Source of the DNA: Geobacter argillaceus
GTDB taxonomy: Bacteria > Desulfobacterota > Desulfuromonadia > Geobacterales > DSM-12255
Direction: 5' to 3'
Assembly (NCBI RefSeq): GCF_007830735.1
Contig: NZ_VLLN01000001.1
Location: 124,001 to 188,000, forward strand
DNA length: 64,000 bases
The notes under the pieces were generated by a model. The model had not been told where the DNA came from. It saw nothing but the letters and a program-made list of their open reading frames with translations, and did not search any database. Position numbers and translations under genes: made by a program. Shown piece by piece: positions 44,246 through 52,977 of the stretch. How positions within the stretch are numbered: the stretch's first letter is position 1; the number at the start of each line of letters is the position of its first letter.

Positions 44246-45556
44246 ATGGATATCCAGATCATACAACTGAACGACGGAGAAGTAGTCTTTGCCCGCTTTC
44301 GCCGGGAGCGGGACCGGCTCCTGTTTCTCGACGGGTTCTGTCATGACTGTGCCGACCGTGCCGTTCTGGCCGAGCTCATTGCCAGCCATCTCCTCCCCCA
44401 TGTGGAAACTTCACGGATTATTCTCTCCCTGCCGCCGTCGCTCCTCACCCTGCGGGAAATAGCCCTGCCGATCACTGACCGGCGCAAGCTCCGGGAGATC
44501 CTCCCGCTGGAACTGCGGGGCGAAACCGCCCTGGACAGCGAGGAACTGGCCTGTGATGCCATTCCACTGGCTGAAGGCGTTGTCCTGGCCGCCTGGTGCC
44601 CGCGGGAAACCGTTGCCGACCTGATCCGGTTCCTGGCCGACAACGGCGTTGAGCCCGAAATGGTCACCTCCGCCTTCCTCGACTGGGCCGACCTTCTTCC
44701 CCGGCCCGGCGATGCGGCAATTACCGACGGTTCGGCCGTGGCACTCTTCCAGGGAGGGAAACAGGTCTTCTGCCGCACCCTCCCTTCGGCAGCGCCGAGC
44801 GAACTGGCCAGGACCCTCAACGCCCTTGAACTCGGCAAAGGGCTCACCGTTGCCACGGTCTTTGCCATCGGCGCCGCCGCACGGCAGGAGCCTTCCGGCG
44901 AAACCTTGCCCAAGGTTACGCCGCTGCCAATAGACGGACCGCTGGCCGAGACCTTTGCCACTGACCAGGCAGCAGCCCGCGACCTGGCGGCTGCCTTTGC
45001 CGCGGCCAGAGCCGTCTGCTTCGGTGCACCGCTGGACTTGCGCAACGGTCCCCTTGCCTACACCCGAGGACACGAAAAGCTCCGGAAACAGCTCCGTCTC
45101 ACCGCCATCCTTGCCGCAGCCGTCGTTACCCTCCTCTTCGCCGAGACCGGACTCCGCTGGTTTCTCGCCACGCGCGACCTGGATTCCCTGAACGGCTCCA
45201 TCCGGACCATCTACAAAGACGTCTTCCCGGGCCGGACAAAACCGGTGGACGAGGTTGCCGAGCTGAGAGCCGAAATCCGGCGACTCGGCAGCAGTTCCGG
45301 CAGCGGCGGAGTCCTGGCAACACTGAGACTCCTGGCCGACGCCAAAGGGGACGAGGTGACCGGCATTGTGGAGACCGACCTGGACGGCAGTCAACTCCGG
45401 ATCAAAGGAGACGCCCGTTCGGCCCAGGCTGTCAACGATTTCAAGGCCCGCCTGAAACCGGTGTTCGCCTCGCTTGAGGTTGGCGAGATCAAATCACGTC
45501 CCGACGGCAGTGTCACCTTCTCCCTGAGGGGCACGCTTAAGGAGGGGGGAAAATGA
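44246..45556 (+). CDS. gspL: Type II secretion protein GspL
   Basis: 436 residues. The actin-like cytoplasmic domain (about 1-270) binds GspE; it begins MDIQIIQLNDGEVVFARFRR and includes ILSLPPSLLTLREIALP and REILPLELRGE. One membrane helix (about 285-305, LTAILAAAVVTLLFAETGLR) leads to a periplasmic ferredoxin-like domain that dimerises with GspM. CGAGGAATT precedes ATG. It overlaps gspM by four bases. Confidence 0.92.
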   Translation: MDIQIIQLNDGEVVFARFRRERDRLLFLDGFCHDCADRAVLAELIASHLLPHVETSRIILSLPPSLLTLREIALPITDRRKLREILPLELRGETALDSEELACDAIPLAEGVVLAAWCPRETVADLIRFLADNGVEPEMVTSAFLDWADLLPRPGDAAITDGSAVALFQGGKQVFCRTLPSAAPSELARTLNALELGKGLTVATVFAIGAAARQEPSGETLPKVTPLPIDGPLAETFATDQAAARDLAAAFAAARAVCFGAPLDLRNGPLAYTRGHEKLRKQLRLTAILAAAVVTLLFAETGLRWFLATRDLDSLNGSIRTIYKDVFPGRTKPVDEVAELRAEIRRLGSSSGSGGVLATLRLLADAKGDEVTGIVETDLDGSQLRIKGDARSAQAVNDFKARLKPVFASLEVGEIKSRPDGSVTFSLRGTLKEGGK

Positions 45557-46101
45557 GCGTCCTCGACCGGGTGAAAGAGACGTACGACCGTATGGACCGG
45601 CCAATACGCCTGCGCATCGGCATTGCCATCGCAGTCGTCCTTGCCCTCGCCATCCTTTATTCGGCGGCCAACGACCAGGTGAAACGCCTTGGCAGTAAGC
45701 GCCAGAGCCGGGAGGCTGCCCTTGCCGAGATGATGGTGCTGCGTCAGCGCTTTCGCGAGGCGAACGCCGGTGCCCAGAAACTCGCCAACCGCCTCTCCGC
45801 GGTGAGGGCCGACGACTCGCCTGCCAAACTGATCGATGAAATCGGCATCAAGGGAAAAGGGAGCCAGATCCGGCCCGCGAAGGGGGACGAACGGCCCGGC
45901 ATGGTGGAAGATGCCGCTGACGTTAAGCTGGAAGGGCTTACGGCCAACGAGGCCGTTAACCTGCTCCATCGTCTGGAAAAGGGGACGAAACCGGTCATGA
46001 TCAAGAAGGCCCTGGTGAGGACCCGCTTCGACGACCCGGCAAAGCTCGATCTTTCGCTGACCCTGGCCCTGCTCAAACCGGCCCCCCAGGGAGCGCGATG
46101 A
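45553..46101 (+). CDS. gspM: Type II secretion protein GspM
   Basis: 182 residues. One N-terminal membrane helix (LRIGIAIAVVLALAILYSAA), a coiled-coil stretch (AALAEMMVLRQRFREANAGA) and a small periplasmic alpha/beta domain (VKLEGLTANEAVNLLHRLEK). It is the GspL partner. The family is weakly conserved, so the assignment rests on topology and operon position between gspL and gspN. Confidence 0.88.
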   Translation: MSVLDRVKETYDRMDRPIRLRIGIAIAVVLALAILYSAANDQVKRLGSKRQSREAALAEMMVLRQRFREANAGAQKLANRLSAVRADDSPAKLIDEIGIKGKGSQIRPAKGDERPGMVEDAADVKLEGLTANEAVNLLHRLEKGTKPVMIKKALVRTRFDDPAKLDLSLTLALLKPAPQGAR

Positions 46102-46940
46102 CCATTCCCCGCCCTGTCATCATCGCTGCCGCCAGTACGGGCGGAGTACTGCTCTTCCTGCTCCTCAGTCTCGCGTTCATTCCGGACCGGGCTCTGGAGC
46201 AGGCCGTGGCCAGGACGCTGACAGCGGATGGGTTCACCTTCAAGGCAGTAGCTTTCGGCAAGGCCTTCCCGCTTGGACTGCAGGGAAAGCGTCTGGAGAT
46301 CGGTACTGACGCAGGGCCGATCCTGGTCCTTGACCGGGCCGCGATCCGTCTCAAAATCCTCCCCCTGCTGACCGGCCGCGTTACCGTTGCCCTCGACGGC
46401 AGGATCGGCGCCGGCACCATAAACGGCACCATCACCGTTGCACCGCAGAAAAAACTGGAGTTGACGATAAGGGACCTCTCGCTCGGCGCCGTCCCATTTT
46501 TTGCAACCGTCGCCGGAACGCAGGCAAAGGGGATCGCACGCGTCAGCACCACGATTCAGGGGGTCGGCTCCGGAGCAAAGGGAACCATGCAGCTGCAAGT
46601 ACGCGGGGCGGAACTGAACGGCATCAAGATCGGCGAGACCCCGCTACCGGATGCGGCGTATCGCGAAGTACAGGGAATGCTCAGGGTCGGTGGCGGCAGG
46701 GCAAGCCTGGAGAGCTTCACGCTCCAGGGGGACGGCCTGTATGTCCGACTCAAAGGCGACATGCCGATCAGCGCCCCCCTCAACGCCTCTCCCCTCAATC
46801 TGACTCTGGAACTTATGCCCAAGCCGGAATTTCTGGAACGACAGAAATTCGTGTTTCTGCTCCTGGTCAAGTACCTGATCTCGCCGGGACACTACCAGAT
46901 CCCGATCCGCGGCACCCTGGCAAAACCGCTGCTGCAGTAA
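46098..46940 (+). CDS. gspN: Type II secretion protein GspN
   Basis: 280 residues. One N-terminal membrane anchor (VIIAAASTGGVLLFLLLSLA), then a beta-rich periplasmic region with VTVALDGRIGAGTINGTITV and IPIRGTLAKPLLQ at the end, the AsmA-like pattern of GspN. Not all type II systems have GspN; its role is accessory. The start overlaps gspM (ATGA). It closes the operon; a GC-rich hairpin follows. Confidence 0.88.
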   Translation: MTIPRPVIIAAASTGGVLLFLLLSLAFIPDRALEQAVARTLTADGFTFKAVAFGKAFPLGLQGKRLEIGTDAGPILVLDRAAIRLKILPLLTGRVTVALDGRIGAGTINGTITVAPQKKLELTIRDLSLGAVPFFATVAGTQAKGIARVSTTIQGVGSGAKGTMQLQVRGAELNGIKIGETPLPDAAYREVQGMLRVGGGRASLESFTLQGDGLYVRLKGDMPISAPLNASPLNLTLELMPKPEFLERQKFVFLLLVKYLISPGHYQIPIRGTLAKPLLQ

Positions 46941-46977
46941 ACATCGGCAGCCATAGACACTGCTGTGAGCAACAACG

Positions 46978-47014
46978 CCAACGCCCCCCGGTGCATCGCA
47001 TCGGGGGGCGTTGG
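46978..47014. terminator. GC-rich hairpin after gspN
   Basis: CCAACGCCCCCCG (46978-46990) pairs with CGGGGGGCGTTGG (47002-47014). Between convergent genes; no T-run follows on either strand, so it may be a rho-dependent or partial terminator. Confidence 0.6.
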
Positions 47015-47038
47015 TATCACGGGCTACCGTCGTGGCCA

Positions 47039-47815
47039 TTACTTCAGATTGGCATCCTCAAGGATCGCGTCGTATTTGTAACCGGCACCGAAGTCCCGAT
47101 TCTGGTGAACCGTGCCGGTAGCAGTGACGATGTCACCCACGGTCGCCTTGTCCTTGGTGGTCACCACCAGTTTGTTGTTCTGCTTGGCAGCCTCACCGGT
47201 GCCATCCTGGAGATGGACCCAGTTGTGGTCCATGATCGACATTGAAACCTTGACCACCTGGCCACGAACGGCAATGGGCTTGTCGTTGAGCTCGGCCTTC
47301 TTGCCAAAGACTTCCGCCACGGTGTAGGCATTGGCTCCGGCTGCCTTGTCCACCTTCAACCCTTCAATGACCTTTCCTTCCGTCTTCGTCGCCGACCCTA
47401 TCTTGACATCTTCCAACTTCACCCCGGCATGGGCGTTCTTCTTGCGCTCTTCATTGAACTTCTCCGTCGGCCCACCGGAGAAAAGAATGCTATCAAACGT
47501 CCGGTCAAGCGCCTTGCTGGTAAATTTGCCCATCTGCACACCGGGCTCCAGTTCGACGGTCTCACCGACCTTGACAACCATCTCGGGAATCGCCACCCAC
47601 CTCTTCTCACCCTTGGTCTCCAGCAGCATATAGGTATACCCGCTACTGTCCATGGTCTCCATGACCTTACCGGCCAAAGGAGGCTGCTCGGCAGTCTTTT
47701 CCGTCTTTTTCTCGACATTGGTGTTGGCAGGGGGAACCATATTGGGCATAGCCATTGCCCCTGCCGGCAACACTGCAACGAATCCTGCCACTAATAACCA
47801 TTTCACGTTTGACAT
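47039..47815 (-). CDS. Periplasmic NrfJ/OB-fold-like protein
   Basis: 258 residues. Signal peptide MSNVKWLLVAGFVAVLPAGA, then two similar small domains. The first (about 48-95: GKVMETMDSSGYTYMLLETK, GEKRWVAIPE) resembles NrfJ-type proteins encoded with cytochromes. The second (about 165-258: YTVAEVFGKKAELNDKPIAV, RGQVVKVS...NWVHLQDGTG) is an OB-fold of the kind found in exported nucleic-acid or metal-binding proteins. The linker is charged. Function unknown; a helper role for multiheme cytochromes is a guess. AGGAGTTTCGGA precedes ATG. Confidence 0.75.
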   Translation of the reverse strand: MSNVKWLLVAGFVAVLPAGAMAMPNMVPPANTNVEKKTEKTAEQPPLAGKVMETMDSSGYTYMLLETKGEKRWVAIPEMVVKVGETVELEPGVQMGKFTSKALDRTFDSILFSGGPTEKFNEERKKNAHAGVKLEDVKIGSATKTEGKVIEGLKVDKAAGANAYTVAEVFGKKAELNDKPIAVRGQVVKVSMSIMDHNWVHLQDGTGEAAKQNNKLVVTTKDKATVGDIVTATGTVHQNRDFGAGYKYDAILEDANLK

Positions 47816-48023
47816 TCCGAAACTCCTGCAAAATCTGTATTAACTACGCCACATGGAAGTTCAGCATACTTGTTTTGTCAAAATTGCACAAGAGATTCGG
47901 TGCTCGCAACTCGGGAACAGTAGTTTCCCGTCCGGAGATCTCTAACAAAGATTACTCAGACCTGGATACGGTGGGCCGGACAACGTCGGCGGCACAGCAA
48001 AAAAATATTTGCGTACAAATCAT

Positions 48024-48050
48024 TCAAGAACTTTTCAAGCTTGCCGAATA
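48024..48050 (+). promoter_or_regulatory. Weak sigma-28-type promoter candidate
   Basis: TCAA (48024-48027), 15 bases, GCCGAATA (48043-48050), close to TAAA-N15-GCCGATAA. It lies 56 bases before the chemoreceptor start. The rest of the 290-bp gap 47816-48105 shows nothing else. Confidence 0.35.
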
Positions 48051-48105
48051 ATTCTCCAATAAACAGTGCGGAAATACACCGTACGTATCAACAAGGAAAC
48101 TTTTG

Positions 48106-50505
48106 ATGACCATCAGAGCAAAACTGACCGCAAACGTACTATTGGTAGTTGTCATGATCGGAGCAGTAGCCGCGACCAGTTTTTTGGGAATGCGGTTTGT
48201 CAAGGAGAAGCTTTCATATCTGACGGAAAAAAGTACACCGTTTCAACTGCGTACTATCGAGTTCCAACGCGCTGTGCAGACCGTAACTTCCGACCTGACA
48301 AAAGTCGGTGCCTCGCACTCGCATGACGAATTTGTCTCTTCCAGGAAAGAGGCGGACGCCTCTCTGCTTGCTGCCAGAGAAGCCCAGAAAACCCTTGAGA
48401 CAATGTCCGGCGAACGGTTGTCAACGTCCGATGATCTGGCGGCCATAGCCGGAGAGTTGACCTCGGTGACGGAAAATCGGCTCAAAGCCGAGAACGAGGC
48501 AACCAAAGCAGGCCAGCAGACAACGCAGCGGCTCAAAGAAACAACAGCTCGCCTCAAAGAACTCGACTCTCAGATCAAGGCGCTGCAAGTCAGCCGCTCA
48601 AAAGCCTACTCAACCTCTGCCGACAACAAGGATGCGATCCTCACCAGGGTCCGTAGCCTGGAGATGCTCAAGACCACCCTGAAAGAGCTCAAGCTGTCCA
48701 TATATGAGACAAATCGCAAAGGGGCAAAAAGCGATCCGGGAAAGCTGCTGAACAAGGCAGTGCAAAACTCTTTTGTCCGTAGCAACCCAAAGATCCTGGC
48801 AGAAGTGAAATCATTGGCTGCCAAAATTGAAGAAATCACCAAGGCACGTGATGCGGGAAGCGACTCCAGGCTCGCTGACGTCAATACCCGTCTGGATGCG
48901 CTCATCGATGATATTTCGGACGAAGCAGATAATGAGGATGAGAAATACAGCGCCATCACCGGCAAGCAGGGTGGCTTCCAGTCCCAGGCCGCCATTGCCG
49001 TCACCTCTCTGGCAGCGAACTCGGAACTGGTTGCGCTCGGGATCTCCGTTGAAGGATTTGCTACTCGCCTCTTTACCGTCAATAGTCCCAAGGATCTGGA
49101 CATCATTGCAGCAGAAACAAACACAGCCTTTGCCAAGATCAACACCGTATACAAAAATCTGGACACCTCCCTGAAAAAAATCGGCGCCGCCAGAGAACAG
49201 AAAATGTTGGCAGCAGCCGTTGCATCCCTTAATGGCACCCGAACGATTCTGTTTGCCGAAGAAGGCATTATTACCAAACTGAAACGAAAAATGGAGATGG
49301 AGGCCAAGGCTACGGCGGTAGCCGCTAAACTCCGCGGCATCGTAACGGCCCAGGCCGAGCAGGGGAAAAGGACTGCTGCAGGTGCCCAGGAAGGTCAGGA
49401 AAAGGCCATCGCCACGGTCAACCGGATAGTCCGTTTCAATACCGCGCTCATCGGTGGTATCGGCATTGCGTCAATCATCATCGGCGTATTCTTCGGCTTT
49501 TGGATCTATCGCTCCGTTGCCGGGCCGTTGCAACAACTCCTTGGCGCCTCTGCCCAGGTTGCAAAGGGTGACCTGACCGGCAATCTTTCCGATGTCAGCA
49601 ATGACGAAGTGGGTGAGGTTCAGGCAAAGGTAGGCGAAATGGTCGGAAACCTGCGGGGGATGGTCGGGAACATCAATGACGTCAGCCGTGACCTGAACAG
49701 CAGCTCGGAAGAGCTGTCAAGGACTGCCGTTGAATTGCAGGAAGGAGCCAGCCTGCAGACTGGCCAGATCGAGCAGGCGGTTACCGCAATGGCCGAGATG
49801 ACCCAGACGACTCTGGAAGTGGCCAGAAACTCCTCGGAGACCGCAGATGCCGCGCAGAAGATGAAACAGGTGGCCGAGCAGGGCAAAGGGGCAATGACTG
49901 AAACAGTGCATGAAATGGATCGCTTCGCTCTCTCGGTTAGAGAGGCATCCGCACGGGTTGAATCCCTTGGCGACCAGTCGCAGCAGATCAACGAGGTTGT
50001 ATCGCTCATCAAGGATATTGCCGACCAGACCAACCTCCTCGCCCTCAACGCGGCGATCGAGGCAGCACGGGCCGGCGACATGGGGCGCGGTTTCGCGGTT
50101 GTGGCCGACAGCGTCAGGGCGCTTGCGGAACGGACAACCGCGTCAACGGAGGAAATCAGCCACATGGTCGGCGGAATGCAGCAGAGCGTTGCCCACGCCG
50201 TGCAGTTCATGCACCAGGAGAGCAGTTCCCTGGACAAGGTGGTGATCCACGTCAACCAGACCCTGGCCGCCATTGACGAGATTGTCGACTATGTGGGACA
50301 GGTCACCGACATGGTCCAGCGTACCGCTGTGGCAGCCGAACAGCAGTCTTCCACCAGCGAGGAGATCAACCACAACATGACTGCCATTGACGCGGTAACC
50401 CGAAAGCTTTTCCTGGCGTTCCGGGAAGTTCAGACCTCTTCCAGTTCTCTGTCACAGCTGGCCCAAAAACTTAACGACAAGGTCAGCTGGTTCAAGGTGC
50501 ACTGA
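48106..50505 (+). CDS. Methyl-accepting chemotaxis protein (paralog of the 20836 receptor)
   Basis: 799 residues. First membrane helix about 8-28, a long helical extracytoplasmic region to about 445, second helix (TALIGGIGIASIIIGVFFGF), HAMP (VAGPLQQLLGASAQVAKGDL) and signalling hairpin ([38 protein letters not shown]). The C-terminus SWFKVH matches the SWFKSG region of its paralog. After the first helix both receptors share GMRFV, LTExSTPxQL and QRA. The SD AAGGAAAC precedes ATG 48106. The ligand is unknown. Confidence 0.93.
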   Translation: MTIRAKLTANVLLVVVMIGAVAATSFLGMRFVKEKLSYLTEKSTPFQLRTIEFQRAVQTVTSDLTKVGASHSHDEFVSSRKEADASLLAAREAQKTLETMSGERLSTSDDLAAIAGELTSVTENRLKAENEATKAGQQTTQRLKETTARLKELDSQIKALQVSRSKAYSTSADNKDAILTRVRSLEMLKTTLKELKLSIYETNRKGAKSDPGKLLNKAVQNSFVRSNPKILAEVKSLAAKIEEITKARDAGSDSRLADVNTRLDALIDDISDEADNEDEKYSAITGKQGGFQSQAAIAVTSLAANSELVALGISVEGFATRLFTVNSPKDLDIIAAETNTAFAKINTVYKNLDTSLKKIGAAREQKMLAAAVASLNGTRTILFAEEGIITKLKRKMEMEAKATAVAAKLRGIVTAQAEQGKRTAAGAQEGQEKAIATVNRIVRFNTALIGGIGIASIIIGVFFGFWIYRSVAGPLQQLLGASAQVAKGDLTGNLSDVSNDEVGEVQAKVGEMVGNLRGMVGNINDVSRDLNSSSEELSRTAVELQEGASLQTGQIEQAVTAMAEMTQTTLEVARNSSETADAAQKMKQVAEQGKGAMTETVHEMDRFALSVREASARVESLGDQSQQINEVVSLIKDIADQTNLLALNAAIEAARAGDMGRGFAVVADSVRALAERTTASTEEISHMVGGMQQSVAHAVQFMHQESSSLDKVVIHVNQTLAAIDEIVDYVGQVTDMVQRTAVAAEQQSSTSEEINHNMTAIDAVTRKLFLAFREVQTSSSSLSQLAQKLNDKVSWFKVH

Positions 50506-50642
50506 TGCATTATCGCCACAGTCGTGCATGCACTCCTTCTGTCAGGTATTTGACTTATTCTACGCCAAATCACAGTGAAATTTTTCTCATCCACTACACG
50601 CTTTTCCGCACAAACCCAGCATAAATAAGAATCTGCACACGT

Positions 50643-50658
50643 TGGCCCAGATATTGCT
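50643..50658 (+). promoter_or_regulatory. Sigma-54-type promoter candidate for the porin
   Basis: TGGCCCAGATATTGCT: GG and GC are separated by exactly ten bases and the -12 part TTGCT is perfect; the -24 part has two mismatches to TGGCACG. It is 145 bases before the porin start. The rest of the 297-bp gap is AT-rich without another gene. Confidence 0.45.
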
Positions 50659-50802
50659 GATTCTATATTATTGGATACAGTTGCAATTTTAATGAGTTAC
50701 ACCACTACATCCTAATAAGGAAAGAAGGTGATACAACTTAAAGCCAGTGAAGCAGATTAGCCTTAGCCAATTTTAGCTAAAAACCCAATCTAAGGAGATC
50801 CC

Positions 50803-52476
50803 ATGAAAAAAACAGGAAAACAATTTCTAACAGGTGCACTGCTGGCCGGACTGGTCATGCCGGCTGCCGCCCTGGCAGCCGATCAGGATCTGGAGAAGAA
50901 GATCGATTCCCTGTCGAAAGAGATCGATGTCCTGAAACAACAGGTGAAGAAAACCGAAGACAAGTCCCTCGGCAAATGGCTGACCATTGGCGGCGATTAC
51001 CGGTTTCGGGTGGACAGCCTGCGGGGGGAGTCAAAGCCGTATGTTGACGTGAATGCCACCTTCAACAACGCCCAGCAGCAGATGAACAACAGTTTCATAG
51101 CCTCGCCCGTCGCTGCCGGTCCACAGGTAGCCGCCTTCTTGAACTTCGCCAACAGCATGAAGCAGGTATCAACCGTCAGCGGGGCGCAGACGTTCCTCGG
51201 CAACAACGCGACCATGCTGGGAGCGCTGCAAGGCTTTGCCAAGTCGATACCGGCCGCCAAACCGAGCAACGACACCCTCTACACCAACCGGCTCGGCCTC
51301 GATCTCCACGCCAAGGCCACCCAGGATGTGACGGTTAACGTCCGCCTCCTCATGTACAAGACCTTCGGCTCCGACAACGACAGCGCCGTCACCGGCAGTG
51401 GCGGGACGCCGTTCTTCGCCGACCGGGTCGGCGTCTTCGACGGTACCATCGGCCATGTCCCGTCCAGCGACTTTCTCGGGGTCGACCGGGCCTATGCCAC
51501 CTGGGCCAACATCGCCGGTGAGCCGGTTTGGATCTCCGTCGGCCGACGTCCCTCCACCAACGGTGTTCCGAGCAACCTGCGGCTGAACAACGAACGACCC
51601 GGCAACGGCGGCACCCCGTCACTGCTGGTGGATTATGCCTTTGACGGCATGACCCTCGGTTGGGCTCCTGATATCGATGCCCTTCCCGGCGCCTACGCCA
51701 AGATCTGCTACGGCCGTGGCTTCGAGGCCGGGATCTCGCAACCGGTTGGGAACACGCTACGCGACACTGACATGCTCGGCGTTGCAGTCATCCCCATCGA
51801 TACCGATCCTCTCCGGATTCATCTGCAGTGGAACCACGGCTACAATATCTTCGACTTTCCGGTCATGAACAACACCTATTTCGGCAACACGGCGCCGGCC
51901 GTACAGTTGGGGGATATCGACTGGTTCGGCACCGGAGTCATGAGCACCCTGAAAAACGTCGGGCCGGGAACCCTGAACTTCTTTACCGAGTTCGGGCTGA
52001 GCCTCACCCACCCGAACGACAACGTTTCGGCCAATGCCGGCTTCCAGGGGCTCATGACCGGCCGGTTCTTCAATCCCGAAGCCCCGACCGACAAGACCGG
52101 CTGGGCCGCCTATGTGGGTGCCCGCTATGACCTGCCGACCAAGACCAAACTCGGCTTCGAATACAACCACGGCTCCAGGAACTGGATAACCTTCGCTCCG
52201 GCTGCCGACGACATCTGGACCAGCAAAGTCGGGACCCGCGGCAATGTATACGAAGGGTACATCATCCAGGAACTGAACCTGAAACCGATCTCTTCGTATC
52301 TATCCAAGACCTTTTTCCGGGTCGGCTACCAGTACTACGATTTCGAGTACACCGGCAGCAACAACTGGGTCGGCGCACCCCAGAGGATATCCGACCTGAC
52401 CGGTGCCGAGATGCAACTGCTCGCACCGCTCAAGAGCGCCCAGAACATCTATGGCACCTTCGAGGTCAAGTTCTAG
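50803..52476 (+). CDS. Outer-membrane porin, DUF3373-like
   Basis: 557 residues. Signal peptide MKKTGKQFLTGALLAGLVMP, ending ALA. A short coiled coil (LEKKIDSLSKEIDVLKQQVK) follows, as in trimeric porins with a periplasmic stem. A long beta-barrel then begins at WLTIGGDYRFRVDS and ends with IYGTFEVKF, whose terminal Phe is the outer-membrane sorting signal. ISVGRRPSTNGVPSNLRLNN and GTRGNVYEGYIIQELNLKP fit the DUF3373 family known from Geobacter. The SD CTAAGGAGATCCC is strong. The substrate is unknown; it precedes a cytochrome and rhodanese group. Confidence 0.88.
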   Translation: MKKTGKQFLTGALLAGLVMPAAALAADQDLEKKIDSLSKEIDVLKQQVKKTEDKSLGKWLTIGGDYRFRVDSLRGESKPYVDVNATFNNAQQQMNNSFIASPVAAGPQVAAFLNFANSMKQVSTVSGAQTFLGNNATMLGALQGFAKSIPAAKPSNDTLYTNRLGLDLHAKATQDVTVNVRLLMYKTFGSDNDSAVTGSGGTPFFADRVGVFDGTIGHVPSSDFLGVDRAYATWANIAGEPVWISVGRRPSTNGVPSNLRLNNERPGNGGTPSLLVDYAFDGMTLGWAPDIDALPGAYAKICYGRGFEAGISQPVGNTLRDTDMLGVAVIPIDTDPLRIHLQWNHGYNIFDFPVMNNTYFGNTAPAVQLGDIDWFGTGVMSTLKNVGPGTLNFFTEFGLSLTHPNDNVSANAGFQGLMTGRFFNPEAPTDKTGWAAYVGARYDLPTKTKLGFEYNHGSRNWITFAPAADDIWTSKVGTRGNVYEGYIIQELNLKPISSYLSKTFFRVGYQYYDFEYTGSNNWVGAPQRISDLTGAEMQLLAPLKSAQNIYGTFEVKF

Positions 52477-52547
52477 GACGAAAAGCCTGCTTGCAGTTTC
52501 GATTGCACTTGGTAGAATTAAGCAACACTAACAGAAGGAGTTGAATC

Positions 52548-52874
52548 ATGAAAAGACTGGTATCAATATTGGTTCTGGTAACCCTGGTAGCCTTGGGAAT
52601 CTTCTCCATAAGCAGTCAGGCCTCCGCCGAAGAGATCAAGATGGTCGGCGTGATAACAAAGATCGAGATTGCCGGCAAGGACGCCAAAACGGCAACCGTA
52701 ACCCTCAAGGACAACAAGAGCGGAGAGTCGGTGGTAATCATCGTCACCGACGACCTGACCCTCGACAAGTTCAAGGACCACCGGATTGTCGAAGGCGACG
52801 AAATCCGCTGCAAGTTCGAACCGATCGACGGCAAGAATAACAGCAAGCTGTTCCGTAAAACCGCCGGCTGTTGA
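52548..52874 (+). CDS. Small periplasmic beta-barrel (OB-like) protein
   Basis: 108 residues. Signal peptide MKRLVSILVLVTLVALGIFS to ASA. The mature ~80 residues form a single small beta domain: MVGVITKIEIAGKDAKTATV, ESVVIIVTDDLTLDKFKDHR and VEGDEIRCKFEP. The same strand pattern (xxGKVxxVxxxxxxxAVEV, then D at a turn, then ILPDEVITVDY) occurs at the N-terminus of the triple-rhodanese protein at 54428. No known function. GAAGGAGTTGAATC precedes ATG; a terminator follows. Confidence 0.8.
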   Translation: MKRLVSILVLVTLVALGIFSISSQASAEEIKMVGVITKIEIAGKDAKTATVTLKDNKSGESVVIIVTDDLTLDKFKDHRIVEGDEIRCKFEPIDGKNNSKLFRKTAGC

Positions 52875-52884
52875 TACCAACGGG

Positions 52885-52916
52885 AGCTCCCGGGAACCAC
52901 CCGGGGGCTTCTTTTT
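52885..52916 (+). terminator. Rho-independent terminator
   Basis: AGCTCCCGGG (52885-52894) pairs with CCCGGGGGCT (52900-52909), followed by TTCTTTTT. Confidence 0.9.
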
Positions 52917-52977
52917 GGCGGCAGACATCCAATTATAGCAATATCAATATATAAAATTGTTCCAAGAAAGGATTCTT

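Noticed and set aside
46978-47014. CRISPR-like or riboswitch reading of the GC hairpin after gspN
   Set aside because: A single simple hairpin between convergent genes; no repeat series and no aptamer core.
52917-52977. Cyclic-di-GMP (GEMM) riboswitch before the octaheme cytochrome
   Set aside because: Looked for because such switches precede many Geobacter cytochrome genes, but the leader is only about 60 AT-rich bases without the conserved core.
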